Notes: generated from the letters alone by a model not told the origin. DNA of 64,000 nucleotides from an uncultured Flavobacteriaceae bacterium (GCA_947486785.1 CANKUU010000006.1:62001-126000); one strand, 5' to 3'. Positions 36,574-45,505 are shown, counted from the first letter of the stretch. Translations and numbers: made by a program.

Positions 36574-37971
36574 TTACTTTCCGATGCAAAAGTTAGCAAA
36601 TATATTTCCCAGCAATTCATCTGAGGAAATCTCACCTGTTATTTCACCAAAATAATCAAGAGCTTCGCGAATATCGATGGCGAGTAAATCACCCGAAACA
36701 CCATCATTTATTGCGAGGTTAACTCGCTCAACAGCTTCTAAAGCCTTTATAAGAGAATCATAGTGTCTTGTATTAGTAACGATAGTTTCATTATTTCTTA
36801 ATGCGCCGGTATTTACAAATTTTAATAATTGATTTTTTAATTCATCTACTCCTTTACCCGTTTTTGCAGATAGTAGTAAAGCAAGATCTAGCTCTTTTTT
36901 TAAAGCTACTACGTCTTCTGAAGTAAGAGTGTCTTTCTTATTAATTACAACTAATAATTGTTTTAAAGGAAATTGATTTTTAACCTTTTCGAGCTCAATT
37001 TTTAACGTATTGAGTTGACTTTTAGTTGCTGATAATGCCGCACCATCTACTAAATAAAGAACTACTTTAGCCTGTTCAATTTTTTCAAAAGTTTTTCTAA
37101 TTCCTATACCTTCAATAAGATCATCTGTTTCACGTATTCCGGCGGTATCGATAAACCGAAATCCTAATCCACCTATGGTAATTTCATCTTCAATAGTATC
37201 TCGGGTGGTTCCGGCAATTTCAGAGACAATAGCTCGCTCTTCGTTTAACAGGGCATTTAATAAGGTCGACTTGCCTACATTTGGTTCGCCGACAATTGCT
37301 ACTGGAATTCCATGTTTTATAACATTTCCAACAGCAAAGGAATTAATCAATCTCTTTAAAACATTTTGTATTCTTTTTAATAGTTCTTTAAACTGATTAC
37401 GATTTGCAAATTCTACATCTTCTTCAGCAAAATCGAGTTCCAATTCTATAAGCGAGGCAAAATTGAGCAATTCATCACGTAATAGTTTAATTTCATTACT
37501 AAAACCACCGCGCATCTGCTGAATGGCTATTTGGTGACTAGCTTCATTATCTGAGGCTATTAAATCGGCTACAGCTTCGGCCTGACTTAAATCTAGCTTT
37601 CCATTTAAAAAAGCACGTAAAGTAAATTCACCAGCATCAGCCATTCGGCAACCATTACGTAAAAATAATTGAATTATTTGTTGCTGAATATAAGAGGAGC
37701 CATGACATGAAATTTCTATTACATCTTCACCTGTATATGAATGTGGGTTTTTAAAGACAGATACCAATACCTGATCATAGATTTTAGCTCCTTCTATGAT
37801 ATGACCTAGTAGAATGGTATGACTTTTTTGCTTTTCAAGATTTTTGCCGTGAATAGATTTGAATAGGTTGTTAGATAATGAAATGGCTCGTTCTCCAGAG
37901 ATTCTGAGCACTGCCAGCGCTCCTGCTCCTGATGGCGTAGCTAAAGCAATTATGGTGTCTTTCAGGTGCAT
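36574..37971 (-). CDS. mnmE: tRNA modification GTPase MnmE
   Basis: The protein of 465 residues is a full-length MnmE (TrmE), which with MnmG makes the cmnm5/nm5 side chain of wobble uridine 34 in tRNA. N-terminal: the THF-binding domain (MHLKDTIIALATPSGAGALAVLRISG). Middle: helical domain with inserted G domain; G1 GEPNVGKST near 226, DTAGIRET, and NKKD. The C-terminus ends in FCIGK, with the essential Cys. The 3' end of mnmE is known elsewhere as an integration site of SGI1-type elements; here no such element is evident downstream. Confidence 0.97.
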   Translation of the reverse strand: MHLKDTIIALATPSGAGALAVLRISGERAISLSNNLFKSIHGKNLEKQKSHTILLGHIIEGAKIYDQVLVSVFKNPHSYTGEDVIEISCHGSSYIQQQIIQLFLRNGCRMADAGEFTLRAFLNGKLDLSQAEAVADLIASDNEASHQIAIQQMRGGFSNEIKLLRDELLNFASLIELELDFAEEDVEFANRNQFKELLKRIQNVLKRLINSFAVGNVIKHGIPVAIVGEPNVGKSTLLNALLNEERAIVSEIAGTTRDTIEDEITIGGLGFRFIDTAGIRETDDLIEGIGIRKTFEKIEQAKVVLYLVDGAALSATKSQLNTLKIELEKVKNQFPLKQLLVVINKKDTLTSEDVVALKKELDLALLLSAKTGKGVDELKNQLLKFVNTGALRNNETIVTNTRHYDSLIKALEAVERVNLAINDGVSGDLLAIDIREALDYFGEITGEISSDELLGNIFANFCIGK

Positions 37972-38074
37972 AGTTGAATTTTGCAGTAAAAATAGCTAAA
38001 AAACCACAAGTGTTTTGTCTAATGGTATGCTTGTTGTATTTAAAGTTACTTCTGCAATGCAGATCGATATTTTA

Positions 38075-38082
38075 TATCTTTG
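38075..38082 (+). promoter_or_regulatory. -7 box TATCTTTG for the Lys-rich secreted protein
   Basis: TATCTTTG fits TAnnTTTG exactly, 28 bases before the ATG at 38110. Confidence 0.5.
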
Positions 38083-38109
38083 ATATACATTAACCATTAA
38101 ATAATAATT

Positions 38110-38661
38110 ATGAAAAATTTATTAGTAACACTAGTTCTATGTATTACTGCTGTCGCAAGCGGTTTTGCTCAAGAAGAGAGCGAACAAGAGTTTGATGTTA
38201 AAACTACAACGCCGAAGGTTGAAATGCAGAATGAAGACATGCAAAAGACCAAACTTGATGCATCAAAAAAAGAACAACAAGATGAGCTGGCGATGTTAAA
38301 TAAAGAGGAAAAAAAAGCGGCTAAGGAGTTGAAAGACGCAAAAAAGGCAGAAAAAATTAAGAAAAAAGAAGCTAAAAGAAAAGAGAAGGATAAAAAAAAG
38401 AAAGAAAAAGCGAAGAAGGCTGCAGAGAAGGAAGTAAAGAGAAAAGAGAAGTTAGCAAAAAACATATCAAAAAGAAAGGGTTCCATTGCTAAAAACGAAA
38501 CCAAGCTTCGTAAACTTAAAAGTAAACTTGATATCGACAAGAGTAAGGGTAAATTATCACCTATTGATGAGCTAAAAATAAATCAAAAAATAAGTAAACT
38601 AGACTTGAGTATTGCAAAGGAAAAGGCCAAAGTAGTAAAGCTTGAAAATATGAATGATTGA
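38110..38661 (+). CDS. Secreted, extremely Lys/Glu-rich coiled-coil protein
   Basis: The 183-residue protein starts with a signal peptide (MKNLLVTLVLCITAVASGFAQ). The mature part is dominated by Lys, Glu and Ala, with an almost unbroken run of charged residues at about 65-120, probably a single long charged helix or coiled coil. No enzymatic motif was seen. It is probably periplasmic. The strongly biased composition makes the family assignment by eye impossible. A TAnnTTTG -7 box lies upstream. It follows mnmE divergently and precedes a DUF4870 gene by 75 bases. Confidence 0.7.
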   Translation: MKNLLVTLVLCITAVASGFAQEESEQEFDVKTTTPKVEMQNEDMQKTKLDASKKEQQDELAMLNKEEKKAAKELKDAKKAEKIKKKEAKRKEKDKKKKEKAKKAAEKEVKRKEKLAKNISKRKGSIAKNETKLRKLKSKLDIDKSKGKLSPIDELKINQKISKLDLSIAKEKAKVVKLENMND

Positions 38662-38736
38662 AGAACTTTATCGAAGAGCTGTAACAAATGAGGTACTAAT
38701 TCGTCTTGTAGTTATAAGCACTTAAATTTATACATT

Positions 38737-39099
38737 ATGGAAATCATCAATCAAAAATCAGTATTTCGTACAGATAATCAACTACTAGCTATTACGCATC
38801 TTTCACAGTTACTTACTTATTTAACTGGTATAGGGGGGTTAATAGTACCTTTAGTAATATGGTTAACAACAAAAGATAGCGTTCAAGGAATGGATGAACA
38901 CGGTAGGTCGATTATAAATTTTCAACTTACATTGTTAGTAGTTTTTGCATTAAGTATACCTGCAATTTTGTTGTTAGGGCTTGGGTTTTTAATGATTTTA
39001 TTTGTTTTCATGATATCATTTATTCTTCCAATTGTAAATACAATTAAAGCTTCAAAAGGAGAATCGCCCAGTTCATTTGCTACAATCAAATTTATATAA
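38737..39099 (+). CDS. DUF4870 membrane protein
   Basis: The 120-residue protein has the DUF4870 layout: an N-terminal segment LLAITHLSQLLTYLTGIGG, then three hydrophobic helices with the conserved DEHGRSIINFQ. It is a small cytoplasmic-membrane protein without known function. It lies downstream of the Lys-rich secreted protein; a bidirectional hairpin follows and separates it from the converging dnaN gene. Confidence 0.85.
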   Translation: MEIINQKSVFRTDNQLLAITHLSQLLTYLTGIGGLIVPLVIWLTTKDSVQGMDEHGRSIINFQLTLLVVFALSIPAILLLGLGFLMILFVFMISFILPIVNTIKASKGESPSSFATIKFI

Positions 39100-39135
39100 T
39101 ACCCTTTTAAACGATCAAATAGTTAAGGAAATAAT

Positions 39136-39169
39136 AAAACCCTGAAGAATCTAAATTTTTCAGGGTTTT
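39136..39169. terminator. Bidirectional terminator between DUF4870 and dnaN
   Basis: A perfect 11-bp stem (39136-39146 with 39159-39169, AAAACCCTGAA/TTCAGGGTTTT) with a 12-nt loop lies between two convergent genes and is followed by T-rich sequence. Confidence 0.85.
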
Positions 39170-39191
39170 CCTTTTTTTTACCTTAAGTATT

Positions 39192-40310
39192 TTAGTTATT
39201 TAACATAACTGGCATTACTAACATGGTTACATTTTCACCTTCGTCAAGCCCGTCTGCAGGAGTTAATATTCCTGCTCTATTGGGCAGACTCATTTCTAAA
39301 GTAACATCATCAGAAGTAAGGTTATTTAACATCTCCGTTAAAAAGCGTGAGTTAAAACCTATTTGCATATCGTCACCTTGATAGTCGCAGGTTAAGCGTT
39401 CTTCTGCTTTATTACTGTAATCAAGATCTTCTGCAGAAATATTTAATTCAGCTCCAGCAACTTTAAGACGTATTTGATGTGTTGTTTTATTAGAGAAAAT
39501 GGATACTCTACGAACTGAACTCAAAAATTGAGTTCTAGAAATTGTTAGTTTATTTGGGTTCTCTTTAGGAATTACGGCTTCATAATTCGGATATTTACCA
39601 TCAATTAATCTGCAAATCAGCTCCGTATCTTCAAAGCTAAATTTAGCATTATTGTCATTATATTCAATCACCACTTCAGATTCACTACCCGCTAAAATTC
39701 CCTTCAAAAGATTTAGAGGTTTTTTAGGCATAATAAACTCTGTTACTTGTGAAGCAACAACATCTTCGCGTTTGTATTTTACCAATTTATGCGCATCTGT
39801 AGCAACAAAAGTTAAATTTTCTGGTGAAAATTGAAAAAATACCCCACTCATTACAGGCCTTAAATCATCATTTCCAGCGGCGAAAATAGTTTTCTGAATT
39901 GCTGTTGAAAGTATGTCTCCTAGTATTGTTGTAGATATAGGGTTAGCAAGTTCTACCGCTTTCGGAAATTCAGCGCCATCGGCATATGCTAAAGCATATT
40001 TTCCATGATTTGAACTAATTTCTACCGTGTTGTTGTCATCAACCACAAAAGTTAGAGGCTGACTAGGAAAAGTTTTTAAAGTTTCTAGTAATAACCTTGC
40101 AGGTACTGCAATTACTCCTTCATTATCCGAATCCACATTTAATACAGAACTCATGGTTGTTTCTAAATCAGAAGCAGAAACGGTGAGTTTAGTTTGTTTT
40201 AAATCGAACAAGAAATTATCCAAAATAGGTAAAGTGTTACTGTTGTTTATTACACCCCCCAAAATCTGCAAATGTTTCAACAGATAGGTACTGGATACTA
40301 TAAATTTCAT
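39192..40310 (-). CDS. dnaN: DNA polymerase III beta subunit (sliding clamp)
   Basis: The protein of 372 residues is a full-length DnaN, three repeats of the clamp fold (about 1-120, 125-245, 248-372). Recognisable pieces are the start MKFIVSSTYLLKHLQILGGVINNSN, the middle-domain AIQKTIFAAGNDDLRPVMSG and the C-terminal ADGLDEGENVTMLVMPVML. It is the processivity factor of chromosomal replication. It is not next to dnaA or dnaK here, and no origin-like features (DnaA boxes) were evident, as is common in Bacteroidota. A matching -7 box lies 71 bases upstream. Confidence 0.97.
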   Translation of the reverse strand: MKFIVSSTYLLKHLQILGGVINNSNTLPILDNFLFDLKQTKLTVSASDLETTMSSVLNVDSDNEGVIAVPARLLLETLKTFPSQPLTFVVDDNNTVEISSNHGKYALAYADGAEFPKAVELANPISTTILGDILSTAIQKTIFAAGNDDLRPVMSGVFFQFSPENLTFVATDAHKLVKYKREDVVASQVTEFIMPKKPLNLLKGILAGSESEVVIEYNDNNAKFSFEDTELICRLIDGKYPNYEAVIPKENPNKLTISRTQFLSSVRRVSIFSNKTTHQIRLKVAGAELNISAEDLDYSNKAEERLTCDYQGDDMQIGFNSRFLTEMLNNLTSDDVTLEMSLPNRAGILTPADGLDEGENVTMLVMPVMLNN

Positions 40311-40888
40311 GTGGCTTAATTTTAAAATTTCAATCGAATTTAAGATAAATTGAGGTAAACTACCCTATATATAATTGAAACAAAGATATTTTAAATCGTC
40401 TTTTTACCGAAACAAACTTATTAACACAAAAAGCTTAGCAAAATATGGGCTAAAAGAAATGTTTCAGTTTTGAATAAGTTGCACAATTACCTAGTATTTA
40501 ATAGCATAACTGGAAATTATGGTAAAGTGGTATTTTTAATTAGTGGTATAATAATTTTTACAACGAAAGTAATAATGTTTATAACTGTTGTTGTGCTAGC
40601 TTGTAAATCGATCTTTTTTTTAAATCGCTAACCATAAAATAGCCCGTTCTTTAAACTTTGTTTAAGCTACAGGCTGTAAGATTTTTCAGGTCATAACTCA
40701 TTAAATAGCCTCGAATTTCTGTACTGTTCTAAAACGGTTTCATTTTGCGTTTTACTGTAGGTAAATAAAATACACGCGTCTTGTTTATTTTGAGAGCGCT
40801 ATAAAAATTTACAACCTTAAAAATTTTAATTGCATGTTCGTTTTTTTTAAAATTTCATTTAAAAAATTCGTATTACCATTTATTCGAA
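40311..40888. other. Spacer upstream of dnaN
   Basis: No gene is seen. The minus-strand -7 box for dnaN lies at 40381-40388. The rest is AT-rich and unremarkable by eye. Confidence 0.5.
40381..40388 (-). promoter_or_regulatory. -7 box TATCTTTG of dnaN
   Basis: CAAAGATA on the plus strand is TATCTTTG on the minus strand, an exact TAnnTTTG match 71 bases before the dnaN start. A TTG lies 24 bases further upstream, a little far for a -33 element. Confidence 0.5.
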
Positions 40889-41719
40889 TTATTCGAAATT
40901 TATGGTGATGGTATCTCTATAATCCAAACCTAAAAGAGAAGACGCGGCACCGACTGTATTTAGGTCACTTTTGTAAATGGCTAGTTCTAAATATTCTGAT
41001 GAGTTAAATATCGCTAATTTGTCTCCCGGACCTTTTCGTTGCGATTTTTCTAGATCAAAATTGATAATATCACTATACGTATTATGAATTTGCTTAATTT
41101 GGGTGGTTCTAGCAGTAAGGGTGTAGGCTCTACCTTTTCTGTAGGCATTAAAAAACTTCTTTCGAATGTTAGTTACTACGTTTCCATAATTATCTATATA
41201 AATAACATTTCCGATAATTTTATTGCCGTTTTCGGTAACACTCGGTAAAAAGTCGGTAAGGTTTTTCAATTGATCAAAAGGTTTTCCAACAACTTCTAAA
41301 GTGCCTCCACGAGCAATATGACAAGCAACTTGAACAAAAACATTCATTACAGGAAAAGAACTATGTAGTGGGTTTGGTATATGTATTTCTATTGCCTTTT
41401 CTGGTTTTAGATCGGTAGTAATCAATCCTATTACGCCATTATTGGCGCTAATAAAATAATGTCCGTCTAATAAAACCGCTATGTGTTGGTTTTCTCTAGT
41501 GGGTTCAGCATCAACGCCTATAATGTGTATCGTTCCTTCTGGGAAGCACTTGTAAGAATTTTCAATAATATAAGCACATTCTTGTATGTTAAATGGACTC
41601 ACATTATGAGAAATATCAACAATCCGAGCTTCATCTAACTCTTTATAAATACTACCCTTTAAAGCACCTACAAAGTGATCTTTTAGTCCAAAATCGGTAG
41701 TTAGTGTTATAATTGCCAT
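40889..41719 (-). CDS. S-adenosyl-l-methionine hydroxide adenosyltransferase (SAM hydrolase) family protein
   Basis: At 276 residues this is a full-length member of the DUF62/SAM hydrolase family. Family enzymes convert SAM and water to adenosine and methionine and are related to the fluorinase of Streptomyces cattleya. The conserved start MAIITLTTDFGLKDHFVGALKG (motif TTDFG), the VDISHNV segment and the C-terminal domain start NVIYIDNYGNVVTNI are visible. Enzymes of this family are cytoplasmic. The chemical role in these bacteria is not established. It is divergent from phoH; a promoter-like inverted repeat separates them. Confidence 0.9.
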   Translation of the reverse strand: MAIITLTTDFGLKDHFVGALKGSIYKELDEARIVDISHNVSPFNIQECAYIIENSYKCFPEGTIHIIGVDAEPTRENQHIAVLLDGHYFISANNGVIGLITTDLKPEKAIEIHIPNPLHSSFPVMNVFVQVACHIARGGTLEVVGKPFDQLKNLTDFLPSVTENGNKIIGNVIYIDNYGNVVTNIRKKFFNAYRKGRAYTLTARTTQIKQIHNTYSDIINFDLEKSQRKGPGDKLAIFNSSEYLELAIYKSDLNTVGAASSLLGLDYRDTITINFE

Positions 41720-41757
41720 ACAGCAATGTTGATATGTTTTTGGTTAAGAAAACTGAA

Positions 41758-41792
41758 TTTTACCTAAATTCGTTAAACAAAATTAGGTAAAA
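41758..41792. promoter_or_regulatory. Inverted repeat in the divergent SAM-hydrolase/phoH control region
   Basis: TTTTACCTAA (41758-41767) and TTAGGTAAAA (41783-41792) are perfect 10-base inverted arms around a 15-base spacer. The right arm overlaps TAATTTTG (minus strand, 41785-41778), an exact TAnnTTTG -7 box 59 bases before the SAM-hydrolase start. It may be an operator over this promoter. Confidence 0.5.
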
Positions 41793-41842
41793 AATAGCTA
41801 AGTGAAATTATATTTCATGGCTTCACCGAAAACTACACTTTT

Positions 41843-42796
41843 TTGAACGAACTTATACTAGAACTAACAGACATTAGCCCCAGAGATTTTTTTGGTCAGG
41901 GTAATCAGAATATTAATTTATTAAAGAAATACTTTCCTAAGGTAAAGATAGTTGCACGTGGAAATAAAATTAAAGCTTACGGCGAAGAAGAACTTTTAGA
42001 AGAGTTTGAAAAACGTTTTGATATGCTTACGAAGCATTACATAAAGTATAATAAAATTGATGAGGTAAGTATTGAGCGCTTGATTACAAGCGATGGTAGA
42101 GAAGATTCTGAGACCACAGGTGCAAGTAACGATATTCTAGTGCATGGGGTAAGTGGTAGGTTAATTAAAGCAATGACTCCCAATCAACGTTTGTTGGTTG
42201 ATGCAGCTAAGAAGAATGATATGGTTTTCGCAATAGGGCCGGCAGGCACAGGAAAAACTTATACTGGTGTAGCTTTAGCGGTGAAGGCATTAAAAGAGAA
42301 GCAGGTAAAGAGAATCATACTTACACGACCAGCCGTAGAAGCAGGTGAAAATTTAGGCTTTTTACCAGGTGATTTAAAAGAGAAATTAGACCCCTATATG
42401 CAGCCCTTGTATGATGCTTTGCGCGATATGATTTCACCAGAAAAGTTAACGCATTACATAGAAAATGGTACTATACAAATAGCACCGATGGCTTTCATGA
42501 GAGGCCGAACATTAGATCATGCCTTTGTTATCTTAGACGAAGCTCAAAATACTACCCATGCGCAAATGAAAATGTTTTTAACGCGTATGGGTAAAAATGC
42601 TAAGTTTTTAATTACTGGAGATCCTGGGCAGATAGATTTACCAAGGCGTGTAACTTCGGGTTTAAAAGAAGCGATTTTAGTACTTCAAAATCTTGAAGGA
42701 ATTAAGGTGATTTATTTAGATGACAAAGATGTAATTAGACACAAATTAGTTAAAAAAGTAATTGCAGCATACAAAAGCATAGAGCATCAAAATTAG
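41843..42796 (+). CDS. phoH: PhoH-family ATPase
   Basis: The 317-residue protein starts with TTG 41843 (N-terminus LNELILELTDISPRDFFG, aligned to the usual PhoH start). The ATPase core has Walker A GPAGTGKT at 132-139, the following GVALAVKALKEKQVKRIILTR, and Walker B VILDEAQNTT. PhoH proteins are cytoplasmic RNA-binding-type helicase-like ATPases linked to RNA metabolism or ribosome biogenesis. It is usually followed by ybeY in many genomes, but not here. The start is uncertain by a few residues. Confidence 0.92.
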   Translation: MNELILELTDISPRDFFGQGNQNINLLKKYFPKVKIVARGNKIKAYGEEELLEEFEKRFDMLTKHYIKYNKIDEVSIERLITSDGREDSETTGASNDILVHGVSGRLIKAMTPNQRLLVDAAKKNDMVFAIGPAGTGKTYTGVALAVKALKEKQVKRIILTRPAVEAGENLGFLPGDLKEKLDPYMQPLYDALRDMISPEKLTHYIENGTIQIAPMAFMRGRTLDHAFVILDEAQNTTHAQMKMFLTRMGKNAKFLITGDPGQIDLPRRVTSGLKEAILVLQNLEGIKVIYLDDKDVIRHKLVKKVIAAYKSIEHQN

Positions 42797-43412
42797 AATA
42801 AAATAGATTTTTTTAAATAGAGGCCTTTAAAATTAATTATAACTATCTATTAATCATTTAAAAAAATGATGATCTAATTGATTCGAAAATCGTATATTTT
42901 ATTGAATATCAATTATTTAAAATATATAAAAACACGGTTTAAAAATTGCAAATGAATCGATGACAGCGCTTTCATAAGTGCCGATTGTAAGGTCGATTTG
43001 TTTACCCATTCAAATATCGACCAGTCTGTTTCAATTCGAAAAAATCAACATAGTTAGGTATCTTTTTCAAAGATAAAAGGGAAGATAAGAAAGAGAATTA
43101 CAACTAATTTCTCTCACTTATAGGAACAGTTCTTATGAACAACCCATAATGCAAAATTTTTCTTAGGTTTAGCTACAAGATTCCGATCTAAAATATGGCT
43201 CTTATAGTGATTTACTACTTAAATTTCTTCGTATTAAATAAACCGATAAATACAATTAAAACTTACTTAGTTTAAACGAATAATAAGTGTAAGTTGTTGT
43301 TTTTGTGTTGTTTATGTTAAATTGGGAAATCGCTAAAAATTGAAATTTTTTATTTTAACTCAAAAAAAAGGTCTATTCTGTTATTAAAATAGACCTTTTT
43401 CTCTAAAAATTC
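42797..43412. other. Gene-free stretch between phoH and nagB
   Basis: No gene is seen. Near its end is the nagB terminator. It also holds GACCAGTCTGTTT (43019-43031), the reverse complement of the 13-base sequence near 34046. Confidence 0.45.
43365..43400 (-). terminator. Rho-independent terminator of nagB
   Basis: A perfect 13-bp stem (43365-43377 with 43388-43400, AAAAAGGTCTATT/AATAGACCTTTTT), 10-nt loop, immediately downstream of the minus-strand nagB stop and followed on that strand by T residues. Confidence 0.85.
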
Positions 43413-45341
43413 TTAATTAAATTTGTGACGAACAAATGCTTCCATAGCCGCATAATCTGACAAGCCTAGAGCACTATATCTTTTTGCAGTATCTCTATTT
43501 CGTTCTTCGGCACGCATCCAAAATTCTCTAGAGTCGTCTCCTTGAAACATTACGCCGTCTTTTTGCGATTGATGACAAAAAATAGCATGTCTTTTCTTTA
43601 AAACTTGACCAGGGCTCATGGGAACAGCCATTTCAATTTCGTTAATATCCCATTCATGCCATGCCCCGCGATATAGCCACAACCAACAATCTTTCATAAA
43701 TGGTTCGGATTGCATTCGCTGCATGGCCTCAAAAACTGCATCTAAACACACTTTGTGTGTACCATGTGGATCGGCTAAATCACCAGCTGCATAAATTTGA
43801 TGTGGTTGAATAGTTTTAATGATATTCATCATAATATCAATATCAGCATCAGATAAATTATTCTTTTTTATTGTGCCAGTTTCGTAAAAAGGTAAATCTA
43901 AAAAGTGAACATTTGAATCTTCTAGGCCCATATATCTGGTGGCTGCGTAAGATTCTCCTCTTCTAATATTACCTTTTAGTTTTCTAACCTCAGGTGCATC
44001 AGATGAACTTTCCTTTTTATTTTTAATTGCATCAATTATTTTTTGTGCTTCTTCAGAAGGACTTATTCTTTTGGATATTTCAGCATATTTTCTTGCATCC
44101 ATATCAGATACGGCGATGTTACCTGACGTTTGATAAACTATATGAACATCATGGCCTTGCTCAACTAACCGATCAAAGGTGCCTCCCATAGATATAACAT
44201 CATCATCAGGGTGGGGGCTAAATATAATTACTTTCTTTTTCGCAGGCAGCGCGCGCTCGGGTCTGCTAGTATCATCCGCATTTGGTTTTCCACCAGGCCA
44301 ACCTGTAATGGTATGCTGTAATCTATTAAACATTTTAATATTAAGATCATATGAATCTTGTAGGGTTAGCAAATCTGCCATACCATTATCATTATAATCT
44401 TTATCTGTTAAACTTAAGATGGTTTTGTTAGTTTTACTGCAAAGCCAAACAATTGCTTTTGCAGTTAGTTCTTCAGTCCAATCACATGGCCCAACCAACC
44501 ATGGTGTTTTATTTCTGGTTAATTGGCTCCCCGCACTTGTATCTAGTATAAAAGTACAATTGTTATGGTTTTGTAAATAAGTGGCAGGAACATGAGAAGA
44601 AATTTCACCTTCAATAGTTTTTTTTATGATTTCTGCTTTATTCTGGCCCCATCCGAGCAACACAATTCTTTTAGCACTTCGTACTGTTGCAATGCCCATG
44701 GTAATTGCTTTCCTTGGTACATTATCAATACCTAAAAAAGAAGAGGCGGCATCAACCCGAGTAATATGGTCTAAGGTAATTACTCTAGTTCCAGAATTAT
44801 AATGAGAACCAGGTTCATTAAATCCAATATGACCTGTTCTACCAATACCTAAAAGTTGAAAATCTAGACCGCCAAATTTTTGTATTTTGTTTTCATAAGC
44901 TAAGCAGTATGCAACTGCCGAATCATAGTCAATTCTACCATCAGGAATATGAATATTTTCTGCCACAATATCTACATGATTAAAAAGATGCTCATGCATA
45001 AAGTGAAAATAGCTATGTCTGCTATCTGGCTCCATAGGTAAATACTCGTCAAGATTAAAAGTAACTACGTTAGCAAAACTCAAACCATCTTCTTTATGCA
45101 TACGAACCAATTCTTCATAGACACGAATGGGTGAAGATCCGGTAGCTAGGCCTAAAACACATGGCTTATTTTTAGCTTGTTTTTCTTTAATAAGACTAGC
45201 TATTTCTTCTGCAACTCGAATAGATGCAACATCTGAATTTGAAAAAATTACATTGTGTATTTTTTCATACCGTGTTTCTTCAAATTTTCCAGCTGGTTTG
45301 TGACTGATGTCTACATTTGATTTTTTAAGTAATGTTTCCAT
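43413..45341 (-). CDS. nagB: Glucosamine-6-phosphate deaminase fused to a PIG-L-type deacetylase domain
   Basis: The 642-residue protein combines two enzymes. Residues about 15-310 are NagB, which converts glucosamine 6-phosphate to fructose 6-phosphate and ammonia: ATGSSPIRVYEELV, FNLDEYLP and GIGRTGHIGFNEPGS. Residues about 368-642 are a PIG-L/LmbE-fold domain with the zinc motif FSPHPDDDVISMGG near 376-389 and DPHGTHKV. This two-domain form is common in Bacteroidota; what the second domain deacetylates there is not settled. Together they would take up N-acetylglucosamine-type sugars into glycolysis. It is divergent from deoR-murQ and has palindromes upstream. Confidence 0.93.
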   Translation of the reverse strand: METLLKKSNVDISHKPAGKFEETRYEKIHNVIFSNSDVASIRVAEEIASLIKEKQAKNKPCVLGLATGSSPIRVYEELVRMHKEDGLSFANVVTFNLDEYLPMEPDSRHSYFHFMHEHLFNHVDIVAENIHIPDGRIDYDSAVAYCLAYENKIQKFGGLDFQLLGIGRTGHIGFNEPGSHYNSGTRVITLDHITRVDAASSFLGIDNVPRKAITMGIATVRSAKRIVLLGWGQNKAEIIKKTIEGEISSHVPATYLQNHNNCTFILDTSAGSQLTRNKTPWLVGPCDWTEELTAKAIVWLCSKTNKTILSLTDKDYNDNGMADLLTLQDSYDLNIKMFNRLQHTITGWPGGKPNADDTSRPERALPAKKKVIIFSPHPDDDVISMGGTFDRLVEQGHDVHIVYQTSGNIAVSDMDARKYAEISKRISPSEEAQKIIDAIKNKKESSSDAPEVRKLKGNIRRGESYAATRYMGLEDSNVHFLDLPFYETGTIKKNNLSDADIDIMMNIIKTIQPHQIYAAGDLADPHGTHKVCLDAVFEAMQRMQSEPFMKDCWLWLYRGAWHEWDINEIEMAVPMSPGQVLKKRHAIFCHQSQKDGVMFQGDDSREFWMRAEERNRDTAKRYSALGLSDYAAMEAFVRHKFN

Positions 45342-45369
45342 AAAGTAAGACTATATCTTTTAATGAGTG

Positions 45370-45383
45370 TGTGCTCGAGCACA
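45370..45383. promoter_or_regulatory. Perfect 14-bp palindrome before nagB
   Basis: TGTGCTCGAGCACA is a perfect palindrome 29 bases upstream of the nagB ATG. A near-match to the -7 box (TACTTTCG, minus strand, 45401-45394) is next to it. It is probably an operator for a regulator acting on nagB. Confidence 0.55.
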
Positions 45384-45420
45384 TTATTAGCTGCGAAAGT
45401 AATAAAAAATAAGATTACTT

Positions 45421-45505
45421 GCTGTTTTTTGCAATATTATTTGCAATTATTTGCGTTTTTAAAGTTTTTGTGGGTGTTTATATTTTTAAAACAGCAAAAA
45501 ACAGC
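45421..45505. promoter_or_regulatory. Pair of 12-base inverted repeats in the nagB/deoR control region
   Basis: GCTGTTTTTTGC (45421-45432) and GCAAAAAACAGC (45494-45505) are perfect reverse complements, 61 bases apart. Extra TTGC-type repeats lie between 45431 and 45454. DeoR-family repressors bind repeated operators of this kind, and a deoR gene starts 43 bases further on. Confidence 0.6.

Noticed and set aside
38169-38540. Minus-strand hydrophobic frame of 123 codons rich in Phe and Ser
   Set aside because: It is the antisense shadow of the Lys-rich secreted protein: reverse complements of Lys and Glu codons give Phe, Leu and Ser.
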